A stretch of 64,000 nt of DNA from G965115915 sp965115915. Lineage in GTDB: Bacteria; Pseudomonadota; Gammaproteobacteria; Eutrophobiales; Eutrophobiaceae. Each line of letters opens with the position of its first letter. The first letter of the stretch is position 1. The position numbers and the translations under genes are program-made. Under the pieces are notes generated by a model. It was not told the origin of the DNA, did no database searches, and saw only the letters and a program-made list of their open reading frames with translations. The DNA is taken from contig OZ220483.1 in assembly GCA_965115915.1 (NCBI GenBank), positions 62,001-126,000 on the forward strand. Reading direction: 5' to 3'. This document shows, one piece after another, positions 16,649 through 26,261 of this stretch.

Positions 16649-17008
16649 TCAGCCATCGCCGCGATAGACGCAGCCTGCGGTACAGGTTTCCTGTACCGCC
16701 ACCGCGCACAGCCCGGGCAATTCGGGTTGCAGCCGTTGCCAGACCCAGCAGGCCAGGTTTTCGCTGGTGGGATTTTCCAGCCCCGGGATGTCGTTCAGGC
16801 AGTGGTGGTCGAGTTGTTCCAACAGCGGGCGGCAGCGTGCCTCGATACAGGAAAAATCCATGACCCAACCGCTGTCGGGGTCGATCTTGCCTTGTACATG
16901 GATGGTGAGCCGGAACGAATGCCCGTGCAGGCGGCGGCATTTGTGCCCTTCCGGTGCAGCCGGCAGAAAATGCGCCGCCTCGATCCGGAACTGTTTTTGC
17001 AGTTCCAT
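16649..17008 (-). CDS. queD: 6-carboxy-5,6,7,8-tetrahydropterin synthase
   Basis: 119 residues, typical for QueD. Zinc-binding His residues appear in AAHFL and CRRLHGHSF; DHHCLND and PTSENLACWVW are conserved. It converts dihydroneopterin triphosphate to carboxytetrahydropterin, the second step of queuosine/7-deazaguanine synthesis. Starts 3 bases after the aminotransferase stop, so the two are cotranscribed. QueD and 6-pyruvoyl-tetrahydropterin synthase are hard to separate; QueD is the usual bacterial form. Confidence 0.9.
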   Translation of the reverse strand: MELQKQFRIEAAHFLPAAPEGHKCRRLHGHSFRLTIHVQGKIDPDSGWVMDFSCIEARCRPLLEQLDHHCLNDIPGLENPTSENLACWVWQRLQPELPGLCAVAVQETCTAGCVYRGDG

Positions 17009-17011
17009 GGT

Positions 17012-17893
17012 TCAGCCGCCTGCCGCCGAGGTCTTGTAATCCTGGTAGCACGCATGCGCCCTGGTCCAGATGGCCCCCGGCCTGCCGTTCCCGACCGGGT
17101 TCCCGTCCAGTTCGATTACCGGCACCACCTCCCAGGTGGAACTGACCGCCCAGATCTCGTCTGCCGCACGCAGATCGGCTTCGGCTATGCGGGTTTGTGC
17201 CACCTCCAGGCCAGCCTGTTGCAACAGCTCGATCAGCACATCCCGGGTGATGCCCGGCAATATCGCCGAGCTTTTGGGCGGGGTGCCCACCGTGCCGTCC
17301 GTTGTTACCACGAAGATGTTGCTTGCGGCCCCTTCGGTCAGTTCGCCCTGGCGCAGCAGGATGGTTTCGCTGGCCTCCTGAAGCTGGGCACGGTGGCGCA
17401 GCATGACGCAGGCGAGCAGCGTGGTGGACTTGATGTCGCAACAGGCCCAGCGGATGTCTTCATGTGTGATGGCACGGATACCTTCCGCCCCCGGTTTGCC
17501 GCGGATGGCCTGTTTCATTACCAGCACGGTCGGCTCGCGGACGCTGTGGATATCGTGGGTACGTGCGCCGGCGCCACGCGAGACCTGCACATAGAGCGAT
17601 TGTTCCGGCTCTTGCTCGTCCCGCAGCAGGTGGTGAAATATGTTGTGCCACTGCCTGCGGCTCAGCGGATTTTCCATGTAGATGCGGGTCAGGCTGTTGT
17701 CCAGCCGGTCGAGATGCCGTTCCAGGGCCAGTATTTTCCCCCGGTAGACAGGCAGCACCTCGTAGACCGCGTCGCCGAAGATGAAGCCGCGGTCCAGTAC
17801 GCTGATGCGTGCCTCGGCCAGCGGCAGGTACTGCCCGTTCAGGTAGACGGGCGCCTCGCCCACGGGTAGCGGGGCATGCCCGGCCTCGTTCAT
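17012..17893 (-). CDS. class IV PLP aminotransferase, probably D-amino-acid transaminase
   Basis: 293 residues of the branched-chain/D-alanine aminotransferase fold. Visible landmarks: VYLNGQYLPLAEARISVLDRGFIFGDAVYEV at the start, the PLP-lysine segment CDIKSTTLLACV, EGAASNIFVV, and LPGITRDVLIELL. Start type and the RGFIFGDAVYEV context resemble D-alanine aminotransferase (Dat) more than IlvE, but aminodeoxychorismate lyase cannot be excluded. It would supply D-amino acids for peptidoglycan. Upstream of queD with 3 bases between, divergent from metK. Confidence 0.8.
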   Translation of the reverse strand: MNEAGHAPLPVGEAPVYLNGQYLPLAEARISVLDRGFIFGDAVYEVLPVYRGKILALERHLDRLDNSLTRIYMENPLSRRQWHNIFHHLLRDEQEPEQSLYVQVSRGAGARTHDIHSVREPTVLVMKQAIRGKPGAEGIRAITHEDIRWACCDIKSTTLLACVMLRHRAQLQEASETILLRQGELTEGAASNIFVVTTDGTVGTPPKSSAILPGITRDVLIELLQQAGLEVAQTRIAEADLRAADEIWAVSSTWEVVPVIELDGNPVGNGRPGAIWTRAHACYQDYKTSAAGG

Positions 17894-17948
17894 GGCCGCC
17901 CGTGCACGGTCGGAGAGGGGGGATGGTCGCGGTCCGTCACATTATGCA

Positions 17949-17976
17949 TTGAAGCTGCTGCAATACCGGTTAAAAT
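17949..17976 (+). promoter_or_regulatory. candidate sigma-70 promoter for metK
   Basis: TTGAAG (17949-17954) and TAAAAT (17971-17976) with a 16-base spacer lie 55 bases upstream of the metK start. No SAM riboswitch fold was recognised in the leader, which is short and AT-rich (AATATAATACC just before the gene). Confidence 0.45.
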
Positions 17977-18031
17977 AGACTGTCTGTCATTCATGTGTGA
18001 TGACGCTGATAATATAATACCTTCCCCGCTC

Positions 18032-19186
18032 ATGCCCAGAGAATATATTTTTACCTCGGAGTCGGTCTCCGAGGGCCATCCCGACAAGCTGGCGGATCAG
18101 ATTTCCGACGCCGTCGTGGATGCGATGATTGCCGGGGACAGCGCGTCACGCGTTGCCTGCGAGACCCTGGTCAATACCGGCATGGCGGTGATCTCCGGCG
18201 AGGTTTCCAGCGCCACGGTGGTTGACCTGAACGCACTGGTGCGACAGACCATCCGTGATGTCGGCTACACCAGTTCCAGTATCGGTTACGATGCGGACAC
18301 ACTGGCCGTGCTGATCGCGTTGGACAAGCAGTCGCCGGACATCGCGCTGGGGGTGGATGCGGCTGCGGGCCATCCGCAGGGGGCCGGCGATCAGGGATTG
18401 ATGTTCGGTTTCGCCTGTGATGAAACGGACAGCCGGATGCCGATGGCGATTGACCTGGCGCATCGGCTGATGCGCAGACAGGCGGAACGGCGCAAATCCG
18501 CCAGCCTGCCCTGGTTGCGTCCGGACGCCAAGAGCCAGGTCAGCCTGCGCTATCGGGATAACCGGCCTGTGTCCATCGAGGCGGTGGTGCTGTCTACCCA
18601 GCACGACCCGCAGATACCGCACGACGAGCTGGAGGAGGCGGTGATGGAGGAGATCATCAAGCCGGTGTTGCCGGCGGACATGCTGGGTGGACATACCCGT
18701 TTTCATATCAATCCCACCGGGCGTTTCGTGATCGGCGGGCCAGTCGGGGATTGTGGCCTGACCGGGCGCAAGATCATCGTGGACACCTATGGTGGCATGG
18801 CCAGACACGGCGGCGGGGCGTTTTCCGGGAAGGACCCGACCAAGGTGGACCGTTCGGCGGCGTATGCGGCCCGCTACGTGGCAAAGAACATTGTGGCGGC
18901 GGATCTGGCCGAACGTTGCGAGGTGCAGTTGGCTTACGCCATCGGTGTGGCGGAACCGGTCAGCATCAGCATCGATACCAAAGGTACCGGCAAATTGCCC
19001 GAGGAGGAGCTGGAGACCCTGGTGGCACGGCATTTTGATCTGAGTTCGCGGGGCATCATCGATATGTTGGATTTGTGTCGTCCGATCTACCGTCAGACTG
19101 CCGCCTATGGGCATTTTGGTCGTGACGATATCGACCTGCCATGGGAACGGACTGATCACAGCGAGGCACTGCGGACCGGGAGATGA
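18032..19186 (+). CDS. metK: S-adenosylmethionine synthetase
   Basis: 384 residues from ATG 18032; an upstream in-frame extension lacks conservation. Diagnostic motifs: FTSESVSEGHPDKLADQISDA at the N-terminus, GAGDQGLMFGFACDET, and GGGAFSGKDPTKVDRSAAYAARY (phosphate-binding loop). It makes SAM from ATP and methionine for all methylation, including the several DNA methyltransferases in this window. It precedes tkt by about 95 bases and may head the metK-tkt-gap-pgk-pyk-fba series. Confidence 0.97.
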   Translation: MPREYIFTSESVSEGHPDKLADQISDAVVDAMIAGDSASRVACETLVNTGMAVISGEVSSATVVDLNALVRQTIRDVGYTSSSIGYDADTLAVLIALDKQSPDIALGVDAAAGHPQGAGDQGLMFGFACDETDSRMPMAIDLAHRLMRRQAERRKSASLPWLRPDAKSQVSLRYRDNRPVSIEAVVLSTQHDPQIPHDELEEAVMEEIIKPVLPADMLGGHTRFHINPTGRFVIGGPVGDCGLTGRKIIVDTYGGMARHGGGAFSGKDPTKVDRSAAYAARYVAKNIVAADLAERCEVQLAYAIGVAEPVSISIDTKGTGKLPEEELETLVARHFDLSSRGIIDMLDLCRPIYRQTAAYGHFGRDDIDLPWERTDHSEALRTGR

Positions 19187-19280
19187 GCCTGTTGTGCGGA
19201 CTGCGTCCGGTGTGTAGTCACCGAATTGTGGATTGTGTGGAAGCGGTGGTGACCGGCGCATTGTGGAGGGGAGGTTGAGC

Positions 19281-21296
19281 GTGGCATTGGAACAGCGGCA
19301 GTTGGCCAATGTGATACGGGTATTGAGCATGGACGCGGTGGAACGGGCCCGGTCCGGTCATCCGGGGGCCCCGATGGGTATGGCGGATATCGCCACGGTG
19401 CTGTGGCGGGAGTTTCTGCGTCACAACCCGGCCAATCCGGCGTGGGCAAATCGCGACCGTTTTGTGATGTCCAACGGCCATGGATCGATGCTGTTGTATG
19501 CCGTGCTGCACCTGAGCGGTTACGACCTCTCCATGGATGACCTGAAGGCGTTCAGGCAGCTTCACTCGAAGACGCCGGGGCATCCGGAATACGGTTGTGC
19601 GCCCGGGGTGGAGGCTACCACCGGGCCGTTGGGGCAGGGAGTCGCCAACGCGGTGGGCATGGCGCTGGCCGAGCGCATGCTGGCGGCGCGCTTCAATCGA
19701 CCGGAGTTTCCGCTCATCGCGCATCACACCTATTTTTTTGCCGGGGACGGTTGCCTGATGGAAGGCATATCGCATGAGGCCTGCTCGCTGGCCGGGACCT
19801 TGCGGCTGGGTCGCCTGATCGGCATCTACGATGATAACGGCATCTCCATAGATGGAGAGGTCGGAGGCTGGTTCGGCGACGACACGGCACAGCGCTTTGC
19901 CGCCTATGGCTGGCATGTGCAGCACGGGGTGGACGGCCATGACCCGGAGCAGGTGCGCGCCGCGCTGAAGATGGCGGTTGCAGAGGATTCGCGTCCGAGT
20001 CTGATCTGCTGCAATACCGTCATCGGCTGGGGTGCGCCTGAGAAGCAGGGAACGGCCGCGGCCCATGGTGCGCCGCTGGGTGAGAGTGAATGGCGGCGCG
20101 CACGCGACAACCTGGGTTGGACGCAGCCCCCGTTTGTCGTCCCGGAGGAATATTATCAAGCCTGGGATGCGCGCACACGTGGCGAACGGCTGGAGCGGGA
20201 ATGGCGGCAGTGCTTTGCCGATTACCAGCGCGAGTATCCCGAGCTGGCCGAGGAGTTTACGCGGCGTCAGCGGGGTGAGTTGCCTGCCGCCTGGGTGGAG
20301 CGGCTGCGCGATCATGTGCGGGAGTGTGCCGCGCAGGCACAGGACATGGCCACCCGCAAGGCCTCGATGCACAGTCTGACGGTCTGTGCTTCCCTGCTGC
20401 CGGAGCTGATCGGCGGGTCGGCCGATCTGAGCGAGTCCAACCTGACGTTTCACCAACACAGCCGCCGTCTTTCTGGCGCCTGCATGGATGGCAACTATCT
20501 CCACTACGGGGTGCGCGAGTTCGCGATGGTGGCCATGGGTAACGGCATCGCCCTGCACGGTGGTTTTATCCCGTATGCGGGCACCTTCCTGATGTTCAGC
20601 GAATACGCCAGAAACGCGCTGCGCATGGCGGCGTTGATGCGACTGCGGCAGATCTTCGTGTTTACCCACGACTCCATCGGTCTGGGAGAGGATGGGCCGA
20701 CCCATCAGGCGGTGGAACAGGCTGCCTGTCTGCGATTGATCCCGAACATGTCGGTGTGGCGGCCTGCCGACGCGGCGGAGACGGCGGTGGCCTGGCAGTT
20801 TGCGGTGGAACGCGCCGAAGGGCCGACCTGCCTGCTGTTTTCGCGTCAGACGGTGCCGTGTGTGGAACGCGCTGCGGATCAGTGCGAGTTGATACGGCGT
20901 GGCGCGTATGTGTTGGTGCATGGTGGCGAGCGGCCGGAGTTGATCGTGATAGCGACCGGGTCGGAACTGTCTCTTGGCTGTGCGGCGGCGCAGACCTTGA
21001 GTGCCGAGGGCAGGGAGGTACGGGTGGTGTCCATGCCGAGTTGTGATGTGTTTGACAGTCAGTCGCAGTCCTATCGTGACGCGGTGTTGCCTCCGGACTG
21101 CCGTGTGCGTATAGCGGTGGAGGCCGGGATTGGCAGTTATTGGCGCAGGTATGTGGGCCTCGACGGCGCGATACTGGGGGTTGACGCCTTCGGCGAATCG
21201 GCGCCGGCGCGGGATGTCTTTGCCCACTTTGGTTTTACCGAGACGGGTCTGCTGGAGCGTTGCCGGGAGCTTCTGGCGCGACAGGACGCGGTCTGA
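19281..21296 (+). CDS. tkt: transketolase
   Basis: 671 residues. GTG 19281 is favoured: a GGAGGGGAGG ribosome site sits at about 19265-19274 and the protein then begins VALEQRQLANVIRVLSMDAV like other transketolases. Motifs: ARSGHPGAPMGMADIA, SNGHGSMLLYAVLHL, TTGPLGQGVANAVGMA, thiamine-diphosphate GDGCLMEGISHEA...DDN, and GLGEDGPTHQAVEQ. It moves two-carbon units in the Calvin and pentose phosphate cycles. First of five adjacent carbon-metabolism genes on the same strand; that linkage suggests carbon fixation. Confidence 0.97.
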   Translation: MALEQRQLANVIRVLSMDAVERARSGHPGAPMGMADIATVLWREFLRHNPANPAWANRDRFVMSNGHGSMLLYAVLHLSGYDLSMDDLKAFRQLHSKTPGHPEYGCAPGVEATTGPLGQGVANAVGMALAERMLAARFNRPEFPLIAHHTYFFAGDGCLMEGISHEACSLAGTLRLGRLIGIYDDNGISIDGEVGGWFGDDTAQRFAAYGWHVQHGVDGHDPEQVRAALKMAVAEDSRPSLICCNTVIGWGAPEKQGTAAAHGAPLGESEWRRARDNLGWTQPPFVVPEEYYQAWDARTRGERLEREWRQCFADYQREYPELAEEFTRRQRGELPAAWVERLRDHVRECAAQAQDMATRKASMHSLTVCASLLPELIGGSADLSESNLTFHQHSRRLSGACMDGNYLHYGVREFAMVAMGNGIALHGGFIPYAGTFLMFSEYARNALRMAALMRLRQIFVFTHDSIGLGEDGPTHQAVEQAACLRLIPNMSVWRPADAAETAVAWQFAVERAEGPTCLLFSRQTVPCVERAADQCELIRRGAYVLVHGGERPELIVIATGSELSLGCAAAQTLSAEGREVRVVSMPSCDVFDSQSQSYRDAVLPPDCRVRIAVEAGIGSYWRRYVGLDGAILGVDAFGESAPARDVFAHFGFTETGLLERCRELLARQDAV

Positions 21297-21341
21297 CCGG
21301 TCCGGAGGGGAGTTTGTGCGAAAATAGATGAGGGCGATGTG

Positions 21342-22367
21342 ATGAAGCCAGTACGAATAGCGATAAACGGATATGGACGGATCGGGCGCAATATATTGCG
21401 TGCCGCATACGAGGCCGGGCGTCAGCGCGAGTTCCGGATCGTTGCGATCAATGATCTGGGAGATGTGCAGACCCATGCCCATCTGACACGCTACGACACC
21501 ACGCATGGGAAGTTCCCTGGTACGGTGCAGTGTGACGAGGATTCGATCATCGTGGACGGTGATCGGATACGGGTCTTTGCCGAACGCGATCCGGCCAATC
21601 TGCCATGGGGGGAACTGGAGATCGATGTGGTGCAGGAATGTACCGGTCTGTTTGCCAGCAAGGAGAAGGCGTCGGCCCATCTGCGGGCCGGTGCGGCCAG
21701 GGTGGTGATCTCGGCGCCGGCGGGTCAGGATGTGGATGCCACAGTAGTCTATGGCGTGAATCACGAGCAGTTGTGTGCGCGGCATACGGTGATATCGAAC
21801 GCCTCTTGCACGACCAACTGTCTGGCCCCGGTAGTGAAGGTACTGCATGAGCATATCGGCGTGCTGTCCGGGCTGATGCTGACGGTTCACGCCTATACCA
21901 ATGATCAGGTGTTGACCGACGTTTGTCACAGCGACCTGCGCCGTGCACGTTCGGCGACGATGTCGATGATCCCGACCCGCACCGGTGCCGCCGCCGCGGT
22001 GTCGCAGGTGTTGCCCGAATTGACGGGCCGTCTGGATGGCTATGCGGTTCGGGTTCCGACTAACAATGTGTCGCTGATCGATCTCGGCTTTCGTGCGGCA
22101 AGGGAGACCAGCGTGACCGAGATCAACGAGGTGTTGCGTCAGGCCAGCCTGGAGGGGCCGTTGTACGGGGTGCTGAGCTACAACGAGGAGCCGCTGGTAT
22201 CGGTGGATTTCAATCACGATCCGGCATCCGCGGTCTTTGACAGTACGCAGACCCGGGTGATCGATGGCACGCTGGCCAGGGTATTGGCCTGGTACGACAA
22301 TGAATGGGGGTTTTCCAATCGCATGATTGACACGTCTCTGGCACTGGCCCGATGCGCCGAGGATTGA
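21342..22367 (+). CDS. gap: type I glyceraldehyde-3-phosphate dehydrogenase
   Basis: 341 residues from ATG 21342 (GTG 21339 also possible). N-terminal Rossmann motif INGYGRIGRNILRA, catalytic SNASCTTNCLAP with Cys156, and C-terminal WYDNEWGFSNRMID. Erythrose-4-phosphate dehydrogenase (Epd) is a close relative often found next to tkt and pgk; the match SNASCTTNC and ATMSMIPTRTGAA fits both, so Epd remains an alternative. In a tkt-gap-pgk cluster it most likely serves the Calvin cycle or glycolysis. Confidence 0.88.
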   Translation: MKPVRIAINGYGRIGRNILRAAYEAGRQREFRIVAINDLGDVQTHAHLTRYDTTHGKFPGTVQCDEDSIIVDGDRIRVFAERDPANLPWGELEIDVVQECTGLFASKEKASAHLRAGAARVVISAPAGQDVDATVVYGVNHEQLCARHTVISNASCTTNCLAPVVKVLHEHIGVLSGLMLTVHAYTNDQVLTDVCHSDLRRARSATMSMIPTRTGAAAAVSQVLPELTGRLDGYAVRVPTNNVSLIDLGFRAARETSVTEINEVLRQASLEGPLYGVLSYNEEPLVSVDFNHDPASAVFDSTQTRVIDGTLARVLAWYDNEWGFSNRMIDTSLALARCAED

Positions 22368-22398
22368 TGCGTGCCGATTGCAGTGGCCATACCACGCG

Positions 22399-23628
22399 AT
22401 GACTGACTGGGACGCACCGTTGCTGATCAAGCTGTCGGATGTCGATCTGCGCGGTCGCACGGTGTTTTTGCGCACGGATTATAATGTTCCGATACACGAT
22501 GGGCGGGTCGGCGATGCCACCCGGATAGTCGAGAGTTTGCCCACGCTGCGTATGATCCTTGCGGCCGAGGGCGTAAAACTGCTTATCGTGTCGCATCTGG
22601 GTCGGCCAAAGGAAGGCGTTTATGATGAGCGCCACAGTTTGCAGCCGGTCGCCGAGTGTCTGTCGCGGCATTGTGGGCGACCGGTGCCGCTGGTACGCGA
22701 CTGGGTGGACGGGGTGGATATGCGGGACAACGACGTTGTGCTGTGCGAGAACGTCCGTTTCCTGAAAGGGGAGACCGGGAATGATGACGAACTGGCGAGA
22801 AAGATGGCGAAGCTGTGCAATGTCTATGTCAATGACGCCTTTGCCACCTGCCATCGTTCCCACGCATCGACCTGCGGCGTTGCCAAATACGTCAGCCTGT
22901 CCTGTGCGGGCCTGTTGTTGATGCGGGAACTGAAGACATTGGGTCGTGTCATGCGGCGTGTGGAGCGCCCCTTTGTGATGATCGTGGGTGGCGCCAAACT
23001 GTCGGATCGGTTGTCATTGTTGCGTTCCATGGTGGAACGGGCCGATGTGTTGTTGCTGGGTGGAGGTATTGTGAACACTTTTCTGAAGGCGCAGGGACAC
23101 GAGCTCGGCGGTTCCCTGTATCAGGCGGAATTTGTGGACGAGGCGGTGGCCGTCATGCGCCGGGCGCAGGAGAAAGGCTGTGCGCTGCCATTGCCGACGG
23201 ATGTGGTTTGTGCCCCCGGCCCGGATGCCGCCGAGCAGGCGGCGGTAAAGCCGGTGTCCGGCATCGCCCCGGACGACATGGTGCTGGATATCGGGCCGGA
23301 GTCTGTCGCCCGACTGGGTGAACTGATGCGTGGGGCTGGCACTATCGTCTGGAGTGGCCCGCTGGGACGGTTTGAGAATCCGGCGTTTGCCGAGGGCACC
23401 TGTAGTGTCGCCAGGCAGGTCGCCGCCAGCCCGGCGTACAGCGTGGTGGGTGGCGGCGATACGGTGGCGGCGCTCGGGCAGGCGGGGGTCGCCGGGGACA
23501 TAGACTGCATATCCACCGGTGGCAGTGCCTTCCTGCAGTTTATCGAGAACCGGCCGCTGCCGGCCCTGTCCGTGCTGGATGAGGCGACCCGTGCCTGGGA
23601 GTCGATGGAACGTGCGCGTGATATGTAA
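22399..23628 (+). CDS. pgk: phosphoglycerate kinase
   Basis: 409 residues from ATG 22399. Shows VFLRTDYNVPIHDG, SHLGRPKEG, VLCENVRFLKGE, NVYVNDAFATCHRSHAS, FVMIVGGAKLSDRL, GTIVWSGPLGRFE and the nucleotide-site VVGGGDTVAAL...CISTGGSAFLQF. It interconverts 1,3-bisphosphoglycerate and 3-phosphoglycerate. The SHAS segment differs from the usual RAHAST by Ser for Ala, a minor change. Located 31 bases after gap. Confidence 0.96.
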   Translation: MTDWDAPLLIKLSDVDLRGRTVFLRTDYNVPIHDGRVGDATRIVESLPTLRMILAAEGVKLLIVSHLGRPKEGVYDERHSLQPVAECLSRHCGRPVPLVRDWVDGVDMRDNDVVLCENVRFLKGETGNDDELARKMAKLCNVYVNDAFATCHRSHASTCGVAKYVSLSCAGLLLMRELKTLGRVMRRVERPFVMIVGGAKLSDRLSLLRSMVERADVLLLGGGIVNTFLKAQGHELGGSLYQAEFVDEAVAVMRRAQEKGCALPLPTDVVCAPGPDAAEQAAVKPVSGIAPDDMVLDIGPESVARLGELMRGAGTIVWSGPLGRFENPAFAEGTCSVARQVAASPAYSVVGGGDTVAALGQAGVAGDIDCISTGGSAFLQFIENRPLPALSVLDEATRAWESMERARDM

Positions 23629-23646
23629 AGCGCGGGTGGGGCGGAT

Positions 23647-25086
23647 GTGAGACGGACCAAGATAGTGGCGACCGTGGGTCCGGCGACGGACCGCCCGGGT
23701 ATGATGGAGAGGCTGTTTGCTGCCGGCGTGGATGTGTTCCGTGTGAACTATTCGCATCAGACCCAGGACGAGCATGCGCGGCGCGTCAGGGAGATACGCG
23801 AGGTATCGGAGCGGCACGAACGCTCGGTCGCGATCATCGGCGACCTGCAGGGGCCGAAGATCCGCATTGGGCATTTTCACGAGGGGAAGGTGGATTTGCA
23901 GGAGGGTTCCACCTTTGTTATCGACACCGATCTGCCGGCCAACGCGGGCAACGAGAAGCATGTGGGGGTGAGCTACAAGGCCCTGCCGCAGGATGTCCGG
24001 GAGGGGGACACATTGCTGCTGGATGATGGCCGCATCGTGCTGTCGGTGCAGTCCATAGAGGGCAACGAGGTGTTGTGCGAGGTGGTTACCGGGGGAGAGC
24101 TGGGTGACAGCAAGGGCGTGAACCTGCATGGTGGTGGCTTGTCGGCGAACTCCCTGACCCAGAAGGATGAGCAGGACCTGGACCACGCTATCAATATTGG
24201 GGTGGATTACATCGCGGTGTCTTTTGTCCGCTCGGCGGAGGATGTGATCTTTGCCCGCCACCTGATATCGCAGCGCAAGGGTTCGGCCAAGATCATCGCC
24301 AAGATCGAGCGTAGCGAGGCGATAGAGAATATCGAGTCGATCATCGGCGCATCGGATGCCATCATGATCGCGCGTGGCGATCTGGGTGTGGAAATCGGTG
24401 GCGCCTCGTTGCCTCCGGTGCAGAAACGTCTGATTGCGCTGGCGCGTCGGATGGACCGCATTGTGATTACCGCCACGCAGATGATGGAGTCCATGGTGAC
24501 GCATCAGATCCCCACCCGGGCCGAGGTGTTCGATGTGGCGAACGCGGTGCTGGACGGTACCGACGCGGTGATGCTGTCTGCCGAAAGCAGTATCGGCAAT
24601 TACCCGGACAAGGCGGTGTTGCATATGTCGGGTATCTGTGAGGAGACCGAGAAGCAGGCCGCGATTCGGACTTCCGATCATCGCGTCAACCAGCGTTTTT
24701 CGCATATCGATGAGACCATTGCGATGTCGGCGATGTATGCGGCAAACCATATTCGGGCCAAGGCGATCATTGCGATTACCGAGACCGGGAGCACGTGCCA
24801 GTGGATGTCGCGCATCAGTTCCGGCATTCCGATATTCGCGTTTACCCGGCATGAGGCCACCCGGCGGCGGGTGACGCTGTACCGGGGGGTGTATCCGGTG
24901 AAGTTTGATGTGACGACGACCGACCCGCAGCTTGCGAACCGGGAAGTGATTGCGCTGTTGCGGCAGAAGGGCATGCTGGACGAGGGCGATTGTGTACTCA
25001 TTACCAAGGGCGATCTGCTGGGCAAGCGTGGAGGCACCAATAGCATCAAGCTCATCCAGGTGGGCGCGGATGCGGCCCTGGCGTGA
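23647..25086 (+). CDS. pyk: pyruvate kinase
   Basis: 479 residues from GTG 23647, 18 bases after pgk. Starts RRTKIVATVGPATDRPGMM with FRVNYSHQT, then DLQGPKIRIG, the active-site signature IIAKIERSEAIENI, MIARGDLGVEIG and ITATQMMESM. The length and sequence style (PykA-like) match gammaproteobacterial pyruvate kinase II. Normal family members read FRLNFSH; FRVNYSH here is a slight deviation. It makes pyruvate and ATP from phosphoenolpyruvate. Confidence 0.96.
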   Translation: MRRTKIVATVGPATDRPGMMERLFAAGVDVFRVNYSHQTQDEHARRVREIREVSERHERSVAIIGDLQGPKIRIGHFHEGKVDLQEGSTFVIDTDLPANAGNEKHVGVSYKALPQDVREGDTLLLDDGRIVLSVQSIEGNEVLCEVVTGGELGDSKGVNLHGGGLSANSLTQKDEQDLDHAINIGVDYIAVSFVRSAEDVIFARHLISQRKGSAKIIAKIERSEAIENIESIIGASDAIMIARGDLGVEIGGASLPPVQKRLIALARRMDRIVITATQMMESMVTHQIPTRAEVFDVANAVLDGTDAVMLSAESSIGNYPDKAVLHMSGICEETEKQAAIRTSDHRVNQRFSHIDETIAMSAMYAANHIRAKAIIAITETGSTCQWMSRISSGIPIFAFTRHEATRRRVTLYRGVYPVKFDVTTTDPQLANREVIALLRQKGMLDEGDCVLITKGDLLGKRGGTNSIKLIQVGADAALA

Positions 25087-25225
25087 GGCGTGTGGCCGCA
25101 GGGTGGTTTGTGGTGGCTGTGCAATCGCGCCGTCTGCGTTGCCGGACGGGGAGTCGCGTGGTGTGGGAGGTATCCTGTTGAGACCCTGTGTGGTCGCTTG
25201 CAAAATCTGACTGGAGGTGTGTTTG

Positions 25226-26257
25226 ATGAATGTACAGAAACTGGCGGAAACGGCGGCGGCGATGGTCGCCCCGGGCAAGGGTGTACTGGCGATCGATGAG
25301 AGCCTGCCGACCATAGCAAAGCGTTTTGCGACCATCGACCTGGAATCCACCGAGGAAAACCGGCGTGCCTATAGAGAGCTGTTGATCATGCATCCGGCGG
25401 GGGCGGAGTTCATCAGTGGCATGATCCTGTTTGACGAAACCCTGCGTCAGGCGACCGCCGAGGGGAAGGCGTTCCCTCGTGTGCTCGAGGACCAGGGTGT
25501 GCTTGTGGGCATCAAGGTGGACAGGGGCGCCAAGGCCCTGGCGGGGCATCCGGGAGAGAAGGTGACCGAGGGTCTGGATGGTCTGCGTGAACGGCTGCGT
25601 GAGTATGCCGGGCTAGGGGCGCGCTTCGCCAAATGGCGGGCGGTGGTGGGTATCGGCGAGCACGAGCATATCCCCAGCCGGGCATGTATCCGCGCCAATG
25701 TGCACGCACTGGCGAGGTATGCGGCCTTGTGCCAGGAGGCGGATATCGTGCCGATGGTGGAGCCGGAGGTGTTGATGGATGGTGGGCACGATATACAGAC
25801 CTGCTACCAGGTCAGCCTGGCGACGCTGCAGGCGTTGTTTGAGGAACTGTACCGGCAGGACGTGAGTCTGGAACACACCGTGCTGAAGGTGAACATGGTG
25901 GTGCCCGGCAAGGAATGTGCCAGGCAGGCGGAGCTGCGCACGGTGGCGGACGAGACGGTGCGCTGTCTGCTGAACGCGGTGCCCGCGGCGGTGCCGGGTA
26001 TCGTGTTTCTTTCCGGTGGGCAGAGCCCGGAGATGGCTACCCGGCACCTGAACGAGATGAACCAGGTCTACCGGGAACTGCCCTGGCCGCTGAGTTTTTC
26101 CTATGGGCGCGCATTGCAGGAACCGTGTTTGTCGGCCTGGGCGGGTCGTGCCGCGAATGTGTCTGCCGCGCAGGCGGCGCTGCTGCATCGAGAGCGTTGC
26201 AACAGCATGGCCTGCCTGGGACGGTACAGCGCGGACATGGAGCAGGAAGCGGCCTGA
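25226..26257 (+). CDS. fba: class I fructose-bisphosphate aldolase
   Basis: 343 residues from ATG 25226, preceded by a GGAGG ribosome site at 25213-25217. It is a class I (Schiff-base) enzyme: LAIDESLPTIAKRF, IMHPAGAEFISGMILFDET, GIKVDRGAKAL, the Schiff-base lysine in HTVLKVNMVVPGKE, and FLSGGQSPEMAT. Bacterial Calvin-cycle operons often carry class II aldolases instead, so this choice is notable. It cleaves or forms fructose-1,6-bisphosphate. Last gene before the 509-bp repeat array, which begins only about 5 bases after the stop. Confidence 0.95.
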   Translation: MNVQKLAETAAAMVAPGKGVLAIDESLPTIAKRFATIDLESTEENRRAYRELLIMHPAGAEFISGMILFDETLRQATAEGKAFPRVLEDQGVLVGIKVDRGAKALAGHPGEKVTEGLDGLRERLREYAGLGARFAKWRAVVGIGEHEHIPSRACIRANVHALARYAALCQEADIVPMVEPEVLMDGGHDIQTCYQVSLATLQALFEELYRQDVSLEHTVLKVNMVVPGKECARQAELRTVADETVRCLLNAVPAAVPGIVFLSGGQSPEMATRHLNEMNQVYRELPWPLSFSYGRALQEPCLSAWAGRAANVSAAQAALLHRERCNSMACLGRYSADMEQEAA

Positions 26258-26261
26258 GCCG

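Noticed and set aside
17941..18031. SAM riboswitch upstream of metK
   Set aside because: The leader is only about 55-90 bases, AT-rich and without a recognisable SAM aptamer core.
19218..22475. A 1085-codon minus-strand frame opposite tkt, gap and the start of pgk
   Set aside because: Antisense shadow of GC-rich coding DNA; the plus-strand enzymes carry complete catalytic motifs.
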